The position numbers were made by a program, and so were the translations under genes. A model generated the notes under the pieces. That model did not search any database. It saw nothing but the letters and a program-made list of their open reading frames with translations, and had not been told where the DNA came from. Positions 26,364-35,469 of a stretch of DNA of 64,000 nt are shown here, piece by piece. Position 1 is the stretch's first letter. Each line of letters starts with the position of its first letter. The stretch comes from a beta proteobacterium AAP51 (GTDB taxonomy: Bacteria; Pseudomonadota; Gammaproteobacteria; Burkholderiales; Burkholderiaceae_C), in assembly GCA_001295905.1 (NCBI GenBank), contig LJHT01000027.1, forward strand, positions 1-64,000, given 5' to 3'.

Positions 26364-27893
26364 TCAGCCGGCCGCGCCGGCCTTCACCACCGCATAACGC
26401 GCCAGCGTCTTCTCGCGCGCCTCGGCGTGGTCGACCACCGGGCGGGGGTAGTGCTTGCCCAGCTCGATGTTGGCCGCCAGCAGGTCCACCGGGCGCGCTT
26501 GCCAGGGGGCGTGGATTAGCTTGTCGGGCAGGGCGGCCAGCTGCGGCAGGTAGCGGCGGATGAAGCGTCCTTGCGGGTCGAACTTCTCGCTCTGGCTCAC
26601 GGGGTTGAAGATGCGGAAGTAGGGCTGCGCGTCACAGCCCGAACTGGCCGCCCACTGCCAGCCGCCGTTGTTGGCCGCGAGGTCGAAATCGTTCAGGTGC
26701 AGCGCGAACCAGGCTTCGCCGCGGCGCCAGTCCAGCCCGAGGTCCTTCGCCAGGAAACTGGCCACCACCATGCGCAGGCGGTTGTGCATGTAGCCGGTCT
26801 GGGCCAGCTGGTGCATGGCGGCATCCACCAGCGGGTAGCCGGTGCGGCCTTCGCACCAGGCGGCAAAGAGTTCGTCGGCGTGTTTGCCGTGCTCCCAGCG
26901 GATGCGGTCGTACTCGGGCTTGAAGGCGCCCGTGACCACGCGCGGGTGGTGGTGCAGCACCTGGTGGTAGAAATCGCGCCAGATCAGTTCGGACAGCCAC
27001 ACCTCGGCCCCCGAGCGCGGGCCGTCGGGTGGTGCCGGCGGGCTGGCGTTGCGGCGTTCCATCGCCAGCCGCGCCAGCTGTCGCACGCTGACGGTGCCGA
27101 AGCGCAGGTGCGTGCTGAGGTAGCTGGGGCCCTTGATGGCGGGGAAGTCGCGCGTTTCGCCGTAGCGGTCCATGCGCTCCAGGAAGTCGGCCAGCAGCTC
27201 CTGCGCCCCGGCCGGCCCGCTGGGCAGGCGCAGCTGGTGCAGGTTGGTGCGTGCAAAGCCGATGTCTTCCAGCGCCGGCACGCCGGGCTCGCCAGCCGGC
27301 CGCGGCGCCAGCGCGCCAGCGTGCTTCGCCACCGGCCAGGCGCTGAGGAAGTAGGGCTCGCACTTCTTCAGCCAGGCGTTCTTGTAGGGCGTGAACACCG
27401 AAAACGCGCCGCCGCTGAGCGTGAGCACTTCGCTGCGTTCGAAGACCACGTGGTCCTTCATCGTGTGGAGCATCACGCCGGCATCGGCCAGACGGCCACG
27501 CACCTGGGCGTCGCGGGTTTCGGCAGCCGGTTCGTCGTCATGGCTGGCGTAGACGGCCTGCACCTGCAGCCGCGCCGCCAGCGCCGGGATGGCCTGCACC
27601 GGCCAGCCGTGCATCACGATCAGCCCGGCGCCTTCCACCCCGTGCGAGGCGGCCAGCGCGCGCAGCTCGGCGTCCACGCCCACCAGGCTGTCGCGGATGA
27701 ATTCGACGCGGCGGTCCTGCCGGGGCAGGGGGTCGAGGATGTCGCGGTCGAAAACGAACACGCACCACACCTGGCGTGCGGCCTTCAGCGCGTGGTGCAG
27801 GGCGGCATGGTCGTCCACGCGCAGGTCGCGGCGCAGCCAGACGAGGGCGCGGTCGATCTTCGGGGCAGGGTGGGGGTGCTGGGTTTTCTTCAC
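26364..27893 (-). CDS. phrB: Deoxyribodipyrimidine photolyase
   Basis: A 509-residue flavoprotein that repairs cyclobutane pyrimidine dimers using blue light. The N-terminal photolyase domain begins LVWLRRDLRVDDHAAL (17-32). The C-terminal FAD domain has TGYPLVDAAMHQL, the MHNRLRMVVASFLAKDL segment and NNGGWQWAASSGCDAQPYFRIF, all diagnostic of the DNA photolyase family. The start is GTG at 27893, because longer in-frame versions overlap the divergent yqgE promoter. The C-terminus ends with the usual RPVVDHAEAREK stretch. Confidence 0.94.
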   Translation of the reverse strand: MKKTQHPHPAPKIDRALVWLRRDLRVDDHAALHHALKAARQVWCVFVFDRDILDPLPRQDRRVEFIRDSLVGVDAELRALAASHGVEGAGLIVMHGWPVQAIPALAARLQVQAVYASHDDEPAAETRDAQVRGRLADAGVMLHTMKDHVVFERSEVLTLSGGAFSVFTPYKNAWLKKCEPYFLSAWPVAKHAGALAPRPAGEPGVPALEDIGFARTNLHQLRLPSGPAGAQELLADFLERMDRYGETRDFPAIKGPSYLSTHLRFGTVSVRQLARLAMERRNASPPAPPDGPRSGAEVWLSELIWRDFYHQVLHHHPRVVTGAFKPEYDRIRWEHGKHADELFAAWCEGRTGYPLVDAAMHQLAQTGYMHNRLRMVVASFLAKDLGLDWRRGEAWFALHLNDFDLAANNGGWQWAASSGCDAQPYFRIFNPVSQSEKFDPQGRFIRRYLPQLAALPDKLIHAPWQARPVDLLAANIELGKHYPRPVVDHAEAREKTLARYAVVKAGAAG

Positions 27894-27915
27894 GGCCCGG
27901 AGTGTGGCCCGGGAA

Positions 27916-27921
27916 TAGAAT
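27916..27921 (+). promoter_or_regulatory. Candidate -10 box of yqgE (TAGAAT), leaderless geometry
   Basis: AATAGAATCCCGGC directly precedes the yqgE ATG. The hexamer ends 6 nt before the start codon and there is no Shine-Dalgarno sequence in between. The context nearly repeats that at gpmA (TATAGAATCCGCAGC). Confidence 0.55.
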
Positions 27922-27927
27922 CCCGGC

Positions 27928-28509
27928 ATGCCCCGTGGCCCGCGCATCGACCTGACGAACCAGTTCCTGATCGCCATGCCTGGCATGGCCGACGAGACCT
28001 TCGCGCGCACGGTGGTCTACCTGTGCGAGCACAACGAAAAGGGTGCTTTGGGCCTGGTCATCAACAAGCCCATCGACATCAAGCTGAAGAACCTGTTCGA
28101 GAAGGTCGAGCTCACGCTGGACCGGCACGAGCTGGCCGAACAGCCGGTGTTCTTCGGCGGCCCGGTGCAAACCGAGCGCGGTTTTGTACTGCACGAGAAG
28201 CTGATGGAAGGCGCCAGCCCCTTCAACAGCACGCTGTCGGTGCCCGGCGGCCTGGAAATGACCACCAGCAAGGACGTGCTGGAAGCGTTGTCTGAAGGCT
28301 CGGGCCCGGCCAAGGTGCTGGTGACGCTGGGCTACAGCGGCTGGCAGGCCGGGCAACTGGAAGACGAGATCGGCCGCAACGGCTGGCTCAACGTGGATGC
28401 CGACCCGAAGGTGATCTTCGACACGCCGGTGGAGCAGCGCTACGAGACGGCGCTGGCGCTGCTGGGCATAGACCCGCGCATGCTGTCGCAGGAGGCCGGG
28501 CATGCGTGA
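27928..28509 (+). CDS. yqgE: YqgE/AlgH (UPF0301) family protein
   Basis: A 193-residue cytoplasmic protein of the widely conserved UPF0301 family. Typical segments are LTNQFLIAMPGMADETFARTV (9-29), HNEKGALGLVINKP (40s), PVFFGGPVQTERGFVLH and LGYSGWQAGQLE. Biochemical function is unknown. AlgH in Pseudomonas affects alginate regulation. It heads the yqgE-ruvX-pyrR-pyrB-pyrC' gene string, a conserved proteobacterial order. Confidence 0.95.
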   Translation: MPRGPRIDLTNQFLIAMPGMADETFARTVVYLCEHNEKGALGLVINKPIDIKLKNLFEKVELTLDRHELAEQPVFFGGPVQTERGFVLHEKLMEGASPFNSTLSVPGGLEMTTSKDVLEALSEGSGPAKVLVTLGYSGWQAGQLEDEIGRNGWLNVDADPKVIFDTPVEQRYETALALLGIDPRMLSQEAGHA

Positions 28510-28514
28510 CTGTT

Positions 28515-28610
28515 GGCCCCCAAGCTCGCTGGCGCTCGCTACCCCCCGAGGGGGCCGTCCGCCAGCGGCCCGGCGGAGCCGGTTCCGCGGCGGGAAGCTT
28601 GGTCTTGGAT
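28515..28610. repeat. GC-rich palindromic intergenic repeat (copy B)
   Basis: Between yqgE and ruvX lies GGCCCCCAAGCTCGCTGGCG, followed by a CCCCC-CGA-GGGGG hairpin, then GAGCCGGTTCCGCGG and GCTTGGTCTTGG. Both halves match the element at 10208-10320. It keeps an open reading frame into ruvX, which makes spurious upstream starts possible. Confidence 0.55.
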
Positions 28611-28613
28611 ACC

Positions 28614-29030
28614 GTGGCTCTCGTTAGTTTTTTGGCTTTCGATTACGGCACGCGGCGGGTGGGCGTGGCGTCGGGCAATACGCTGTTGGGGCAGGCCACG
28701 CCGCTGAAGACGATCAGCGTGGACGGCGACGCGCGTTTTGCGGCCATCGCCAAGCTGCTGGCTGAATGGCAGCCTGACGCGCTGGTGGTGGGCGTGCCTT
28801 TCCATCCCGATGGCGCCGAACACGAAAACACGCTGAAGGCGCGGCGCTTTGCGCGGCAGCTGCACGGGCGCTTCCGGCTGCCGGTGCACGAGGTCGACGA
28901 GCGCTACACCACCACCGAAGCGCTGGCCCAGGGCGCGGGTGATGCCGATGCGGCCGCCGCCGCCATCATCCTGGAGCAGCACCTGCGCCAGCTGTCCACT
29001 TCTGCCGCCGCCCCCCATGCTGGAACTTGA
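28614..29030 (+). CDS. ruvX: RuvX/YqgF, RNase H-fold Holliday-junction resolvase-like protein
   Basis: 138 residues from GTG 28614, matching the usual 138-150. Key sites are the FDYGTRRVGVA strand (catalytic Asp), LVVGVPFHPDG, and DERYTTTEA near residue 98-106, followed by the final Asp/Ala-rich helix. It processes 16S rRNA ends (YqgF) and is related to Holliday-junction resolvases. Longer in-frame starts would run through the repeat upstream and lack conservation; TTG 28605 is an alternative. The stop lies inside the first codons of pyrR (14-bp overlap). Confidence 0.92.
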   Translation: MALVSFLAFDYGTRRVGVASGNTLLGQATPLKTISVDGDARFAAIAKLLAEWQPDALVVGVPFHPDGAEHENTLKARRFARQLHGRFRLPVHEVDERYTTTEALAQGAGDADAAAAAIILEQHLRQLSTSAAAPHAGT

Positions 29031-29532
29031 CGCCGAAGCCCTGTATGCCGAGCTGCGCCAGGGCGTGAAGAACCTGTGGCGCGACAACGCCGCGCTGGTG
29101 GGCGTGTGGAGCGGCGGTGCCTGGCTCGCTGAACGCCTGCAGCAAGACCTGGCGCTGCCCGGCGGCGCGCAAGGCCACGGCGTCATCAGCAGCACGCTGC
29201 ACCGCGACGACTTCGGCTCGCGCGGCCTTTCTTCCGGCACCGACCCCACGCGGCTGCCTTTCGAGATCGAAGGCCGCCACATCCTGCTGATCGACGACGT
29301 GCTCTACACCGGCCGCACGCTGCGTGCGGTGATCAACGAGCTCTTCGACTTCGGCCGTCCGGCGAGCGTGACGCTCGCGGTGCTGGTGGACCGCGGCGGC
29401 CGCGAACTGCCCGTGGCCGCGGCCTTCGCGGCCGCGCGCATCGTGCTGCCGGCCACGCAGCGCCTCTCGCTGGCGCGTGCCGACGACGGCCGCTTCCAGT
29501 TCAGCCTCACCCCCCACACCGAGCCGGCCTGA
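29017..29532 (+). CDS. pyrR: PyrR, pyrimidine operon regulator / uracil phosphoribosyltransferase-like
   Basis: A 171-residue type-I phosphoribosyltransferase. The PRPP-binding loop [17 protein letters not shown] spans about 89-105, preceded by the basic STLHRDD segment. Firmicute PyrR binds pyr mRNA. In proteobacteria its regulatory role is unproven, and enzymatic UMP salvage is possible. It overlaps ruvX by 14 bp and its TGA shares an A with the pyrB ATG. I saw no obvious attenuator between the genes. Confidence 0.9.
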   Translation: MLELDAEALYAELRQGVKNLWRDNAALVGVWSGGAWLAERLQQDLALPGGAQGHGVISSTLHRDDFGSRGLSSGTDPTRLPFEIEGRHILLIDDVLYTGRTLRAVINELFDFGRPASVTLAVLVDRGGRELPVAAAFAAARIVLPATQRLSLARADDGRFQFSLTPHTEPA

Positions 29533-30494
29533 TGCTGTCCCGCCGCAACCCGCAGCTCAACAAGAACGGCGAGCTGATCCACCTGCTCAGCATCGAAGGC
29601 CTGCCCAAGGCCGTGCTGACGCAGATCCTCGACACCGCCGGCACCTTTCTCAGCGTCAACGACCGCGACGTGAAGAAGGTGCCGCTGCTGCGCGGCAAGA
29701 GCGTGTTCAACCTCTTCTTCGAGAACAGCACGCGCACGCGCACCACCTTCGAGATCGCGGCCAAGCGCCTGAGTGCCGATGTCATCAACCTCGACATCGC
29801 GCGCAGCAGCACGGCCAAGGGCGAGAGCCTGCTCGACACCATCGCGAACCTCAGCGCGATGCATGCCGACATGTTCATCGTGCGCCATGCCGAAAGCGGC
29901 GCGCCTTATCTCATCGCCCAGCATGTGGCCCCGCACGTGCACGTGGTGAACGCCGGCGACGGGCGCCACGCCCACCCCACGCAGGGGCTGCTGGACATGT
30001 ACACCATCCGGCACTTCAAGAAAGACTTCACCCAGCTCACGGTGGCCATCGTCGGCGACATCGTGCACAGCCGCGTGGCGCGCTCTGACATCCATGCGCT
30101 CACCACCCTGGGTGTGCCCGAGATCCGCGCCGTGGGCCCGAAGACCCTGGTGCCGGGCGACCTGGCCTCGATGGGCGTGCGCGTGTGCCACCGCATGGAA
30201 GAAGGCATCAAGGACGCCGACGTCATCATCATGCTGCGCTTGCAGAACGAGCGCATGAGCGGCGCGATGCTGCCCAGCGCCGGCGAGTTCTTCAAGAGCT
30301 ACGGCCTCACCCCCGAGAAGCTGGCGCTGGCCAAGCCCGATTGCATCGTGATGCACCCCGGGCCCATCAACCGTGGCGTGGAAATCGCCTCGGAAGTGGC
30401 CGACGGCACGCACAGCGTCATCCTGCCGCAGGTGACCTTCGGCATCGCCGTGCGCATGGCGGTGATGAGCACCATCGCCGGGAACGCCGCATGA
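29532..30494 (+). CDS. pyrB: Aspartate carbamoyltransferase catalytic subunit
   Basis: A 320-residue enzyme condensing carbamoyl phosphate with aspartate, the first committed step of UMP synthesis. The carbamoyl-phosphate site [11 protein letters not shown] spans 63-73 (S66-T67-R68-T69-R70). [19 protein letters not shown] and the late [10 protein letters not shown] segment are all present. No pyrI regulatory subunit gene follows. Instead pyrC' overlaps by 4 bp, the arrangement of class A dodecameric ATCases, where a dihydroorotase-like subunit supports the catalytic trimers. Confidence 0.97.
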   Translation: MLSRRNPQLNKNGELIHLLSIEGLPKAVLTQILDTAGTFLSVNDRDVKKVPLLRGKSVFNLFFENSTRTRTTFEIAAKRLSADVINLDIARSSTAKGESLLDTIANLSAMHADMFIVRHAESGAPYLIAQHVAPHVHVVNAGDGRHAHPTQGLLDMYTIRHFKKDFTQLTVAIVGDIVHSRVARSDIHALTTLGVPEIRAVGPKTLVPGDLASMGVRVCHRMEEGIKDADVIIMLRLQNERMSGAMLPSAGEFFKSYGLTPEKLALAKPDCIVMHPGPINRGVEIASEVADGTHSVILPQVTFGIAVRMAVMSTIAGNAA

Positions 30495-31813
30495 AGATCC
30501 TCATCAAGCACGGCCGCGTGGTCGACCCCGCCTCGGGGCGTGATGAAGTGGCCGACGTGGCCATCGCCAGCGGCCGCATCGTGAGCATCGGCGCGGCCAC
30601 CGAGTTCAGTGCCGACCGCACGATCGACGCCACCGGCCTGGTGGTGGCCCCGGGCCTCGTGGACCTTGCCGCGCGCCTGCGCGAGCCGGGGCAGGAACAC
30701 GAAGGCATGCTGGAAAGCGAGCTGGCCGCCGCCGCCGCAGGTGGCGTGACCAGCCTCGTGTGCCCGCCCGACACCGACCCCGTGCTCGACGAGCCCGGCC
30801 TCGTGGAGATGCTGAAGTTCCGCGCGCGCAAGCTCAGCCGCTGCCGCCTCTTCCCGCTGGGCGCGCTCACACGCGGGCTCGAAGGCCAGGCGCTCACCGA
30901 GATGGCCGAGCTCACCGAAGCCGGCTGCGTGGGTTTTTCGCAGGCCGATGTCTGCATCACCGACCAGCAGGTGTTGCTGCGCGCGCTGCAGTACGCCGCC
31001 ACCTTCGGCTATACGGTGTGGCTGCGCCCGCTGGACGCCTGGCTGGGCAAGGGCGTGGCCGCCAGCGGCGCCATGGCCACGCGCCTGGGCCTGAGCGGCG
31101 TGCCGGTGGTGGCCGAGACGGTGGCGCTGCACACCCTCTTCGAGCTGGTGCGCGCCACGAAGGCGCGTGTGCACCTGTGCCGCCTGAGCAGTGCCGCCGG
31201 CGTGGCGCTGCTGCGCGCGGCCAAGGCCGAGGGGCTGCCGGTGACGGGCGATGTCAGCATCAACAGCCTGCACCTGACGGATGTCGACATCGGCTACTTC
31301 AACCCCGACATGCGCCTGGTGCCGCCGCTGCGCCAGGGCGCCGACCGCGACGCGCTGCGCGCCGCGCTGGCCGATGGCACGCTGGACGCGCTGGTCTCCG
31401 ACCACAACCCCGTGGCCGACGACATGAAGAACCTGCCCTTCGGCGAAGCCGAGCCCGGCGCCACGGGCCTGGAACTGCTGCTCAGCCTGGCCTTGCGCTG
31501 GGGGCAGGACAACGGCCTGCCGCTGGCCCGGAGCCTGGCCCGCGTCACCCACGGCCCGGTGGCGGTGCTGGGCGATGCACTGGGCTCGCTGGCCAGCAGC
31601 GCCGGCCGGCTTGTGGAAGGCGGCGTGGCCGATGTCTGTCTGTTCGACCCGGCCGATGAATGGACCGTCAGCCCTGGCGTGCTGGCCAGCCAGGGCAAGC
31701 ACACGCCGTTTTCGTTTGCCTCCACCGGCATGGCGCTGCCGGGCCGCGTGCGCGCCACGCTGGTGGCCGGCACGTTGGCCTACGAGCGCGCCGCTGAGAC
31801 CCGCCCTGCCTGA
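30491..31813 (+). CDS. pyrC: Dihydroorotase-like protein PyrC' (predicted inactive, ATCase partner)
   Basis: A 440-residue amidohydrolase-fold protein of dihydroorotase type I length. The first metal motif, normally DxHxHxREPG, reads D58-L-A-A-R-L-REPG: both histidines are replaced (A60, R62), so zinc cannot bind normally. The late motif is VSDHNPV. Pseudomonas PyrC' shows the same loss and is needed structurally for ATCase (family knowledge). Hence this is probably a non-catalytic partner of PyrB, and a true dihydroorotase should be encoded elsewhere. The ATG overlaps the pyrB stop. Confidence 0.92.
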   Translation: MKILIKHGRVVDPASGRDEVADVAIASGRIVSIGAATEFSADRTIDATGLVVAPGLVDLAARLREPGQEHEGMLESELAAAAAGGVTSLVCPPDTDPVLDEPGLVEMLKFRARKLSRCRLFPLGALTRGLEGQALTEMAELTEAGCVGFSQADVCITDQQVLLRALQYAATFGYTVWLRPLDAWLGKGVAASGAMATRLGLSGVPVVAETVALHTLFELVRATKARVHLCRLSSAAGVALLRAAKAEGLPVTGDVSINSLHLTDVDIGYFNPDMRLVPPLRQGADRDALRAALADGTLDALVSDHNPVADDMKNLPFGEAEPGATGLELLLSLALRWGQDNGLPLARSLARVTHGPVAVLGDALGSLASSAGRLVEGGVADVCLFDPADEWTVSPGVLASQGKHTPFSFASTGMALPGRVRATLVAGTLAYERAAETRPA

Positions 31814-32547
31814 TGCGGCCACTGCTGGGCCTGTGGCGCCTGCTGCGCGCCGTGCTGCACGTGCTGCACGGCATGGCGGTGATGACGCGTTTTCCGCGGC
31901 TGGATGCCGCCGGCCGCCACCAGCGCATCGGCTGGTGGTCGGCGGGCCTGTTGCGTGCCGCCGGGCTGAAGCTGCAGGTGACGGGCGTGGCGCCGCGGCC
32001 AGGGGCCACGCTCATCGTGGCCAACCATGTCTCCTGGCTGGACATCGCCGCCATCCACGCCGCCGCGCCCCAGGCACGCTTCGTCAGCAAGGCCGACGTG
32101 CTGCAGTGGCCGCTGCTGGGCTGGCTGATCCGTGGCGCCGGCACGCTGTTCATCGAGCGTGAGCGCAAGCGCGACGCCGTGCGCGTGGTGCACGCCATGG
32201 CCGAGGCGCTGAAGGCCGGCGACTGCGTGGCGGTGTTCCCCGAAGGCACCACCGGCCCCGGCCCCGAGCCCTTGCCCTTCCATGCCAACCTGCTGCAGGC
32301 CGCCATCGCCACTGGCACCCCGGTGCAGGCCGTGGTGCTGCGGTTTTCCGATGCCCATGGCCGTCACAGCCGGGCGGTGGAGTTTCTGGGCGGCACCACG
32401 CTGCTGCAAAGCGTGTGGCGCGTGGTCGCGGCGCGCGGGCTCACCGTGCATGTGCACGTGCTGCCGCCCATGGGCACCGAGAACGCCGACCGGCGCGCCC
32501 TGGCCGAACACCTGCGGCAGACCATCCAGGCTCATCTGCAAGGCTGA
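31813..32547 (+). CDS. 1-acyl-sn-glycerol-3-phosphate acyltransferase family protein
   Basis: A 244-residue PlsC-type acyltransferase. Catalytic motif I NHVSWLD (71-77, H72/D77) and motif III FPEGTT (142-147) are intact, and an N-terminal hydrophobic stretch (about 3-25) would seat it on the inner membrane. It likely acylates lysophosphatidate or a related lysolipid. It may instead be an OlsA- or hemolysin-like variant. The start shares a base with the pyrC' stop (TGATG), so it is co-transcribed with the pyrimidine genes despite an unrelated role. Confidence 0.88.
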   Translation: MRPLLGLWRLLRAVLHVLHGMAVMTRFPRLDAAGRHQRIGWWSAGLLRAAGLKLQVTGVAPRPGATLIVANHVSWLDIAAIHAAAPQARFVSKADVLQWPLLGWLIRGAGTLFIERERKRDAVRVVHAMAEALKAGDCVAVFPEGTTGPGPEPLPFHANLLQAAIATGTPVQAVVLRFSDAHGRHSRAVEFLGGTTLLQSVWRVVAARGLTVHVHVLPPMGTENADRRALAEHLRQTIQAHLQG

Positions 32548-32586
32548 AGCCCGGCCCGGTGCCGTGGTGCGCTTGCGACTTCTCCC

Positions 32587-32609
32587 CCTTGGCGCGAAGC
32601 GCGCCAGGG
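32587..32609. repeat. Hairpin CCTTGGCGCG-AAG-CGCGCCAGGG
   Basis: A 10-bp stem with one G-U pair and a 3-nt loop sits in the 76-bp gap between the acyltransferase and the PRPP synthase-like gene. No T-run follows, so it is at most a weak or Rho-assisted terminator. The flanking CCCCC run recalls the other GC-rich intergenic repeats. Confidence 0.45.
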
Positions 32610-32623
32610 CTTAGCGTCAACGC

Positions 32624-33517
32624 ATGCAGCTTCTGGCTTTCGACGACGAGATGGCGCTGGCCCGGCCCCTGGCCGAGGCCTTGCAATGCCCGCTGGCACC
32701 GGTGCAGCGCCACCGTTTCCCCGATGGCGAGACGCGCCTGCGCCTGCCCCCGGCGCTGCCGGCCCAGGTGGTGCTGCTGCGCGGCCTGCAAGACCCCAAT
32801 GCCAAGCTCACCGAACTGCTGCTGGCGGCAGCGGGCGCGCGCGAGCTGGGGGCGCGCCGGCTCACGCTCGTCAGCCCCTACCTCGCCTACATGCGGCAGG
32901 ACATGGCCTTCGCGCCCGGTGAGGTGGTCAGCCAGCGTCACCTGGGGGCGCTGCTCGCAGCGGCCTTCGACGCCGTCGTCACCGTCGACCCCCACCTGCA
33001 CCGCATCTCCAGCCTGGACGAAGTGCTGCCGGGCCGCCGCGGCCTGGCGCTCAGCGCCGCGCCGCTGCTCGGCGCCCACGTGGCGCGGGCCGTACCCGGT
33101 GCGCTGCTGCTGGCGCCCGACGAAGAAGCCGCACCCTGGGTGCGTGCCGCGGCGCAGGCCCAGGGCCTGCAGCACGCCGTGTGCCGCAAGCAGCGCCATG
33201 GCGACCGCGAGGTGGCCGTGGCCCTGCCCGACATGGACGTGCGCGGCCGCGCCGTGGTGCTGCTGGACGACGTGGCCAGCACCGGCCGCACGCTGGCCGA
33301 GGCCGCGCGCGGCGTGCTGGCCCAGGGTGCGGCCAGTGTCGACGTGGCCGTGACCCACGCACTGTTCATCGGCGATGCCCTGGCCCAGGTGCACGGCGCC
33401 GGCGTGCGCCACGTCTGGAGCAGCGACTGTGTGCCCCATGCCAGCAATGTCGTGAGCGTGGTGCCCCTGCTGGCCCAGGCCCTGGGCACGCTGCAGGCCA
33501 ACGCTGAACGGGTCTGA
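32624..33517 (+). CDS. Ribose-phosphate pyrophosphokinase-like protein
   Basis: A 297-residue PRPP synthase-family protein. It has RFPDGETRLRLP (26-37), LVSPYLAYMRQDMAFAPGE (83-101) and the PRPP loop VVLLDDVASTGRTL (about 208-221). The sequence after MRQD matches the shorter, archaeal/class III-like enzymes (xxFxPGExxS) rather than the main bacterial Prs. It is thus probably a second, divergent PRPP synthase or a diphosphoryl-transfer paralogue. Placement after pyrR-pyrB-pyrC' is suggestive, as PRPP is used in pyrimidine synthesis. Confidence 0.82.
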   Translation: MQLLAFDDEMALARPLAEALQCPLAPVQRHRFPDGETRLRLPPALPAQVVLLRGLQDPNAKLTELLLAAAGARELGARRLTLVSPYLAYMRQDMAFAPGEVVSQRHLGALLAAAFDAVVTVDPHLHRISSLDEVLPGRRGLALSAAPLLGAHVARAVPGALLLAPDEEAAPWVRAAAQAQGLQHAVCRKQRHGDREVAVALPDMDVRGRAVVLLDDVASTGRTLAEAARGVLAQGAASVDVAVTHALFIGDALAQVHGAGVRHVWSSDCVPHASNVVSVVPLLAQALGTLQANAERV

Positions 33518-33519
33518 GC

Positions 33520-34728
33520 ATGGGCAACGAGGCCAAACCCGACAACGTGCCGCTGGGCGAACTGCTCGACCTCGCCGAGCCCGGCACGCCCTTGCCCTTT
33601 GCCGTGATGGACGCGCAAGGCCGTCTGCTCCTGGCCGCCGGCAAGCGGCTGGTGGACGAAGGGCAGTTGCAGGCGTTGATGGAGCGCGGTGGCTGTGTGG
33701 ACCCCGCCGAAGCCGAGGCCGCGCGTGCGGCCCGCGGGCTGGCGGCGGGTGCCTCGGGTGCGCAAGGGGCGGCCGCCGGCGTGTCGCCCGTCGTGCGCCA
33801 GCGCACCTGGTTCGACCGCATGGAAAAGCAGGTCTGGGCGCTGGACGAACTGCTGCGTGGGGTGCAGCGCGGCAGCGTGCAGGCGCCCCAGATCGAAGCC
33901 CATGCCGATGCCTACATCGCGCTGGTCGAACGCCACCCCGACCCCGCGCTGTACCTGTGCCTGCGCCAGGGCGACCGCCGTTTTGCGCTGTATGCGCTGA
34001 CCCACGCCATGCACACCGCCACGGTGGCGCTGCTCACCGCGCGGCAGCTGGGCTGGGCGCCCGACGTGCAGCGTCGGGCCGTGCTGGCGGCGCTGACGAT
34101 GAACCTGTCCATCGTCGAACTGCAGGCCCGCATGGCCGAGCAGAACGAGCCGCCCAGCCAGCGCCAGATGGCCCTGATACGCGCCCACCCCACGCAGTCG
34201 GCCGAGATGCTGCGCAGCGCCGGCGTGCAAGACGTCGAATGGCTGGCCGCGGTGGAGCAGCACCATGAGCGCGCCGGCGGCAGCGGCTACCCGCAAGGCG
34301 TGAAGGAGGTGGGCGCGCTGGCCCACCTGTTGCGCGCGGCCGATGTCTTCACGGCAAAGATCAGCCCGCGCGCCTTGCGCTCGGCGTTGTCGCCGCAGGT
34401 GGCGGCGCGGCAGTTGTTCCAGGAAGAGCAGGGCGGCCCCATCGCGGCGGGGCTGATCCGTGCGGTGGGCGTCTACCCGCCCGGTGATTTCGTGTGCCTG
34501 AAGAACGGCGACGTCGGCATCGTGGTGCACCGCGCCCAGGCGGGCCGGGCGGCCCAGGTGGTGTCGCTCTTCGGCAGCAACGGCAAGCCGGTGCCCGGTT
34601 CACCGCGGCGCGACACGGCGCTGCCTGAATTCGCCATCACTTCGGCCTTCCAGGAGCGCAGCGCGCTGCCGCGCGTGCTGCCCGAGCAGGTTTACGGCTT
34701 GCTCGACGCCGACTTGCCGGCCGCCTGA
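33520..34728 (+). CDS. HD-GYP-like protein with degenerate HD site
   Basis: A 402-residue protein. An N-terminal roughly 95-residue region resembles the lead domains of HD-GYP signalling proteins, followed by an HD-like helical domain (about 140-320) and a small C-terminal beta domain. The GYP part is kept ([13 protein letters not shown], near 245-257; IRAHP upstream), but the HD pair expected after the first helices reads [11 protein letters not shown], so the metal-binding HD and GK are missing. Cyclic-di-GMP hydrolysis is therefore doubtful, and a binding or scaffold role is possible. It begins 2 bp after the previous stop. Its 3' end overlaps convergent gpmA by 37 bp. Confidence 0.78.
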   Translation: MGNEAKPDNVPLGELLDLAEPGTPLPFAVMDAQGRLLLAAGKRLVDEGQLQALMERGGCVDPAEAEAARAARGLAAGASGAQGAAAGVSPVVRQRTWFDRMEKQVWALDELLRGVQRGSVQAPQIEAHADAYIALVERHPDPALYLCLRQGDRRFALYALTHAMHTATVALLTARQLGWAPDVQRRAVLAALTMNLSIVELQARMAEQNEPPSQRQMALIRAHPTQSAEMLRSAGVQDVEWLAAVEQHHERAGGSGYPQGVKEVGALAHLLRAADVFTAKISPRALRSALSPQVAARQLFQEEQGGPIAAGLIRAVGVYPPGDFVCLKNGDVGIVVHRAQAGRAAQVVSLFGSNGKPVPGSPRRDTALPEFAITSAFQERSALPRVLPEQVYGLLDADLPAA

Positions 34729-35456
34729 GCCGCCACCGCGGCCGCCGCGCGGATGGCGGCTTCGGCATCGCCCAGGTAGTAGCTTTTCAGCGGCTTGAGC
34801 TGCGCGTCGAGCTCGTACACCAGCGGAATGCCGTTGGGGATGTTCACACCGACGATGGCGTCGTCGGCAATGCCGTCGAGGTACTTCACCAGCGCGCGGA
34901 TGCTGTTGCCGTGGGCGGCGATGACGACGCGCTGGCCCGACTGCACCGCCGGCGCGATGCGTTCGTTCCAGAACGGCAGCACGCGGGCCACGGTGTCCTT
35001 CAGGCATTCGGTGAGCGGTATCTGGGCCGGCTGCAGGCCGGCGTAGCGCACATCGCCGCGCTCGCTGCGCGGGTCGTCGGCCTGCAGCGCGGGCGGCGGC
35101 GTGTCGTAGCTGCGGCGCCAGACCAGCACCTGCTCGTCGCCATACTGCCGGGCCATGTCGGCCTTGTTCAGGCCCTGCAGCGCGCCGTAGTGGCGCTCGT
35201 TCAGGCGCCAGTCGTGCTGCACGGGCAGCCAGGTGCGGTCCAGCGCATCCAGCGCATGCCACAGCGTCCACACCGCGCGCTTCAGCACCGAGGTGTAGGC
35301 CACGTCGAAATCGAAGCCCGCCTCCTTCAGCAGGCGGCCGGCCTCCTGGGCCTGCTGCACGCCGGTGGCCGTGAGCGGCACATCGGTCCAGCCGGTGAAG
35401 CGGTTTTCCAGGTTCCAGGTCGATTCGCCGTGGCGGATGAGAACAAGCTTGTGCAT
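34692..35456 (-). CDS. gpmA: 2,3-bisphosphoglycerate-dependent phosphoglycerate mutase
   Basis: A 254-residue histidine-phosphatase-fold glycolytic enzyme interconverting 3- and 2-phosphoglycerate. The catalytic motif is [12 protein letters not shown] (4-15, His9 phosphorylated), [12 protein letters not shown] follows, and [14 protein letters not shown] and the second His (AAHGNSIR) are present. The C-terminal roughly 20 residues are Ala/Ser/Lys-rich, beyond the usual end. A TAGAAT box ends 7 nt before the ATG with no ribosome site between, suggesting a leaderless message. Diverges from the rhodanese gene. Confidence 0.96.
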   Translation of the reverse strand: MHKLVLIRHGESTWNLENRFTGWTDVPLTATGVQQAQEAGRLLKEAGFDFDVAYTSVLKRAVWTLWHALDALDRTWLPVQHDWRLNERHYGALQGLNKADMARQYGDEQVLVWRRSYDTPPPALQADDPRSERGDVRYAGLQPAQIPLTECLKDTVARVLPFWNERIAPAVQSGQRVVIAAHGNSIRALVKYLDGIADDAIVGVNIPNGIPLVYELDAQLKPLKSYYLGDAEAAIRAAAAVAAQAAGKSASSKP

Positions 35457-35463
35457 GCTGCGG

Positions 35464-35469
35464 ATTCTA
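35464..35469 (-). promoter_or_regulatory. Candidate -10 box of gpmA (TAGAAT), leaderless geometry
   Basis: The minus strand reads TATAGAATCCGCAGC then ATG. The hexamer ends 7 nt from the start codon. It overlaps by two bases the plus-strand TATAAT at 35468-35473. Confidence 0.55.
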
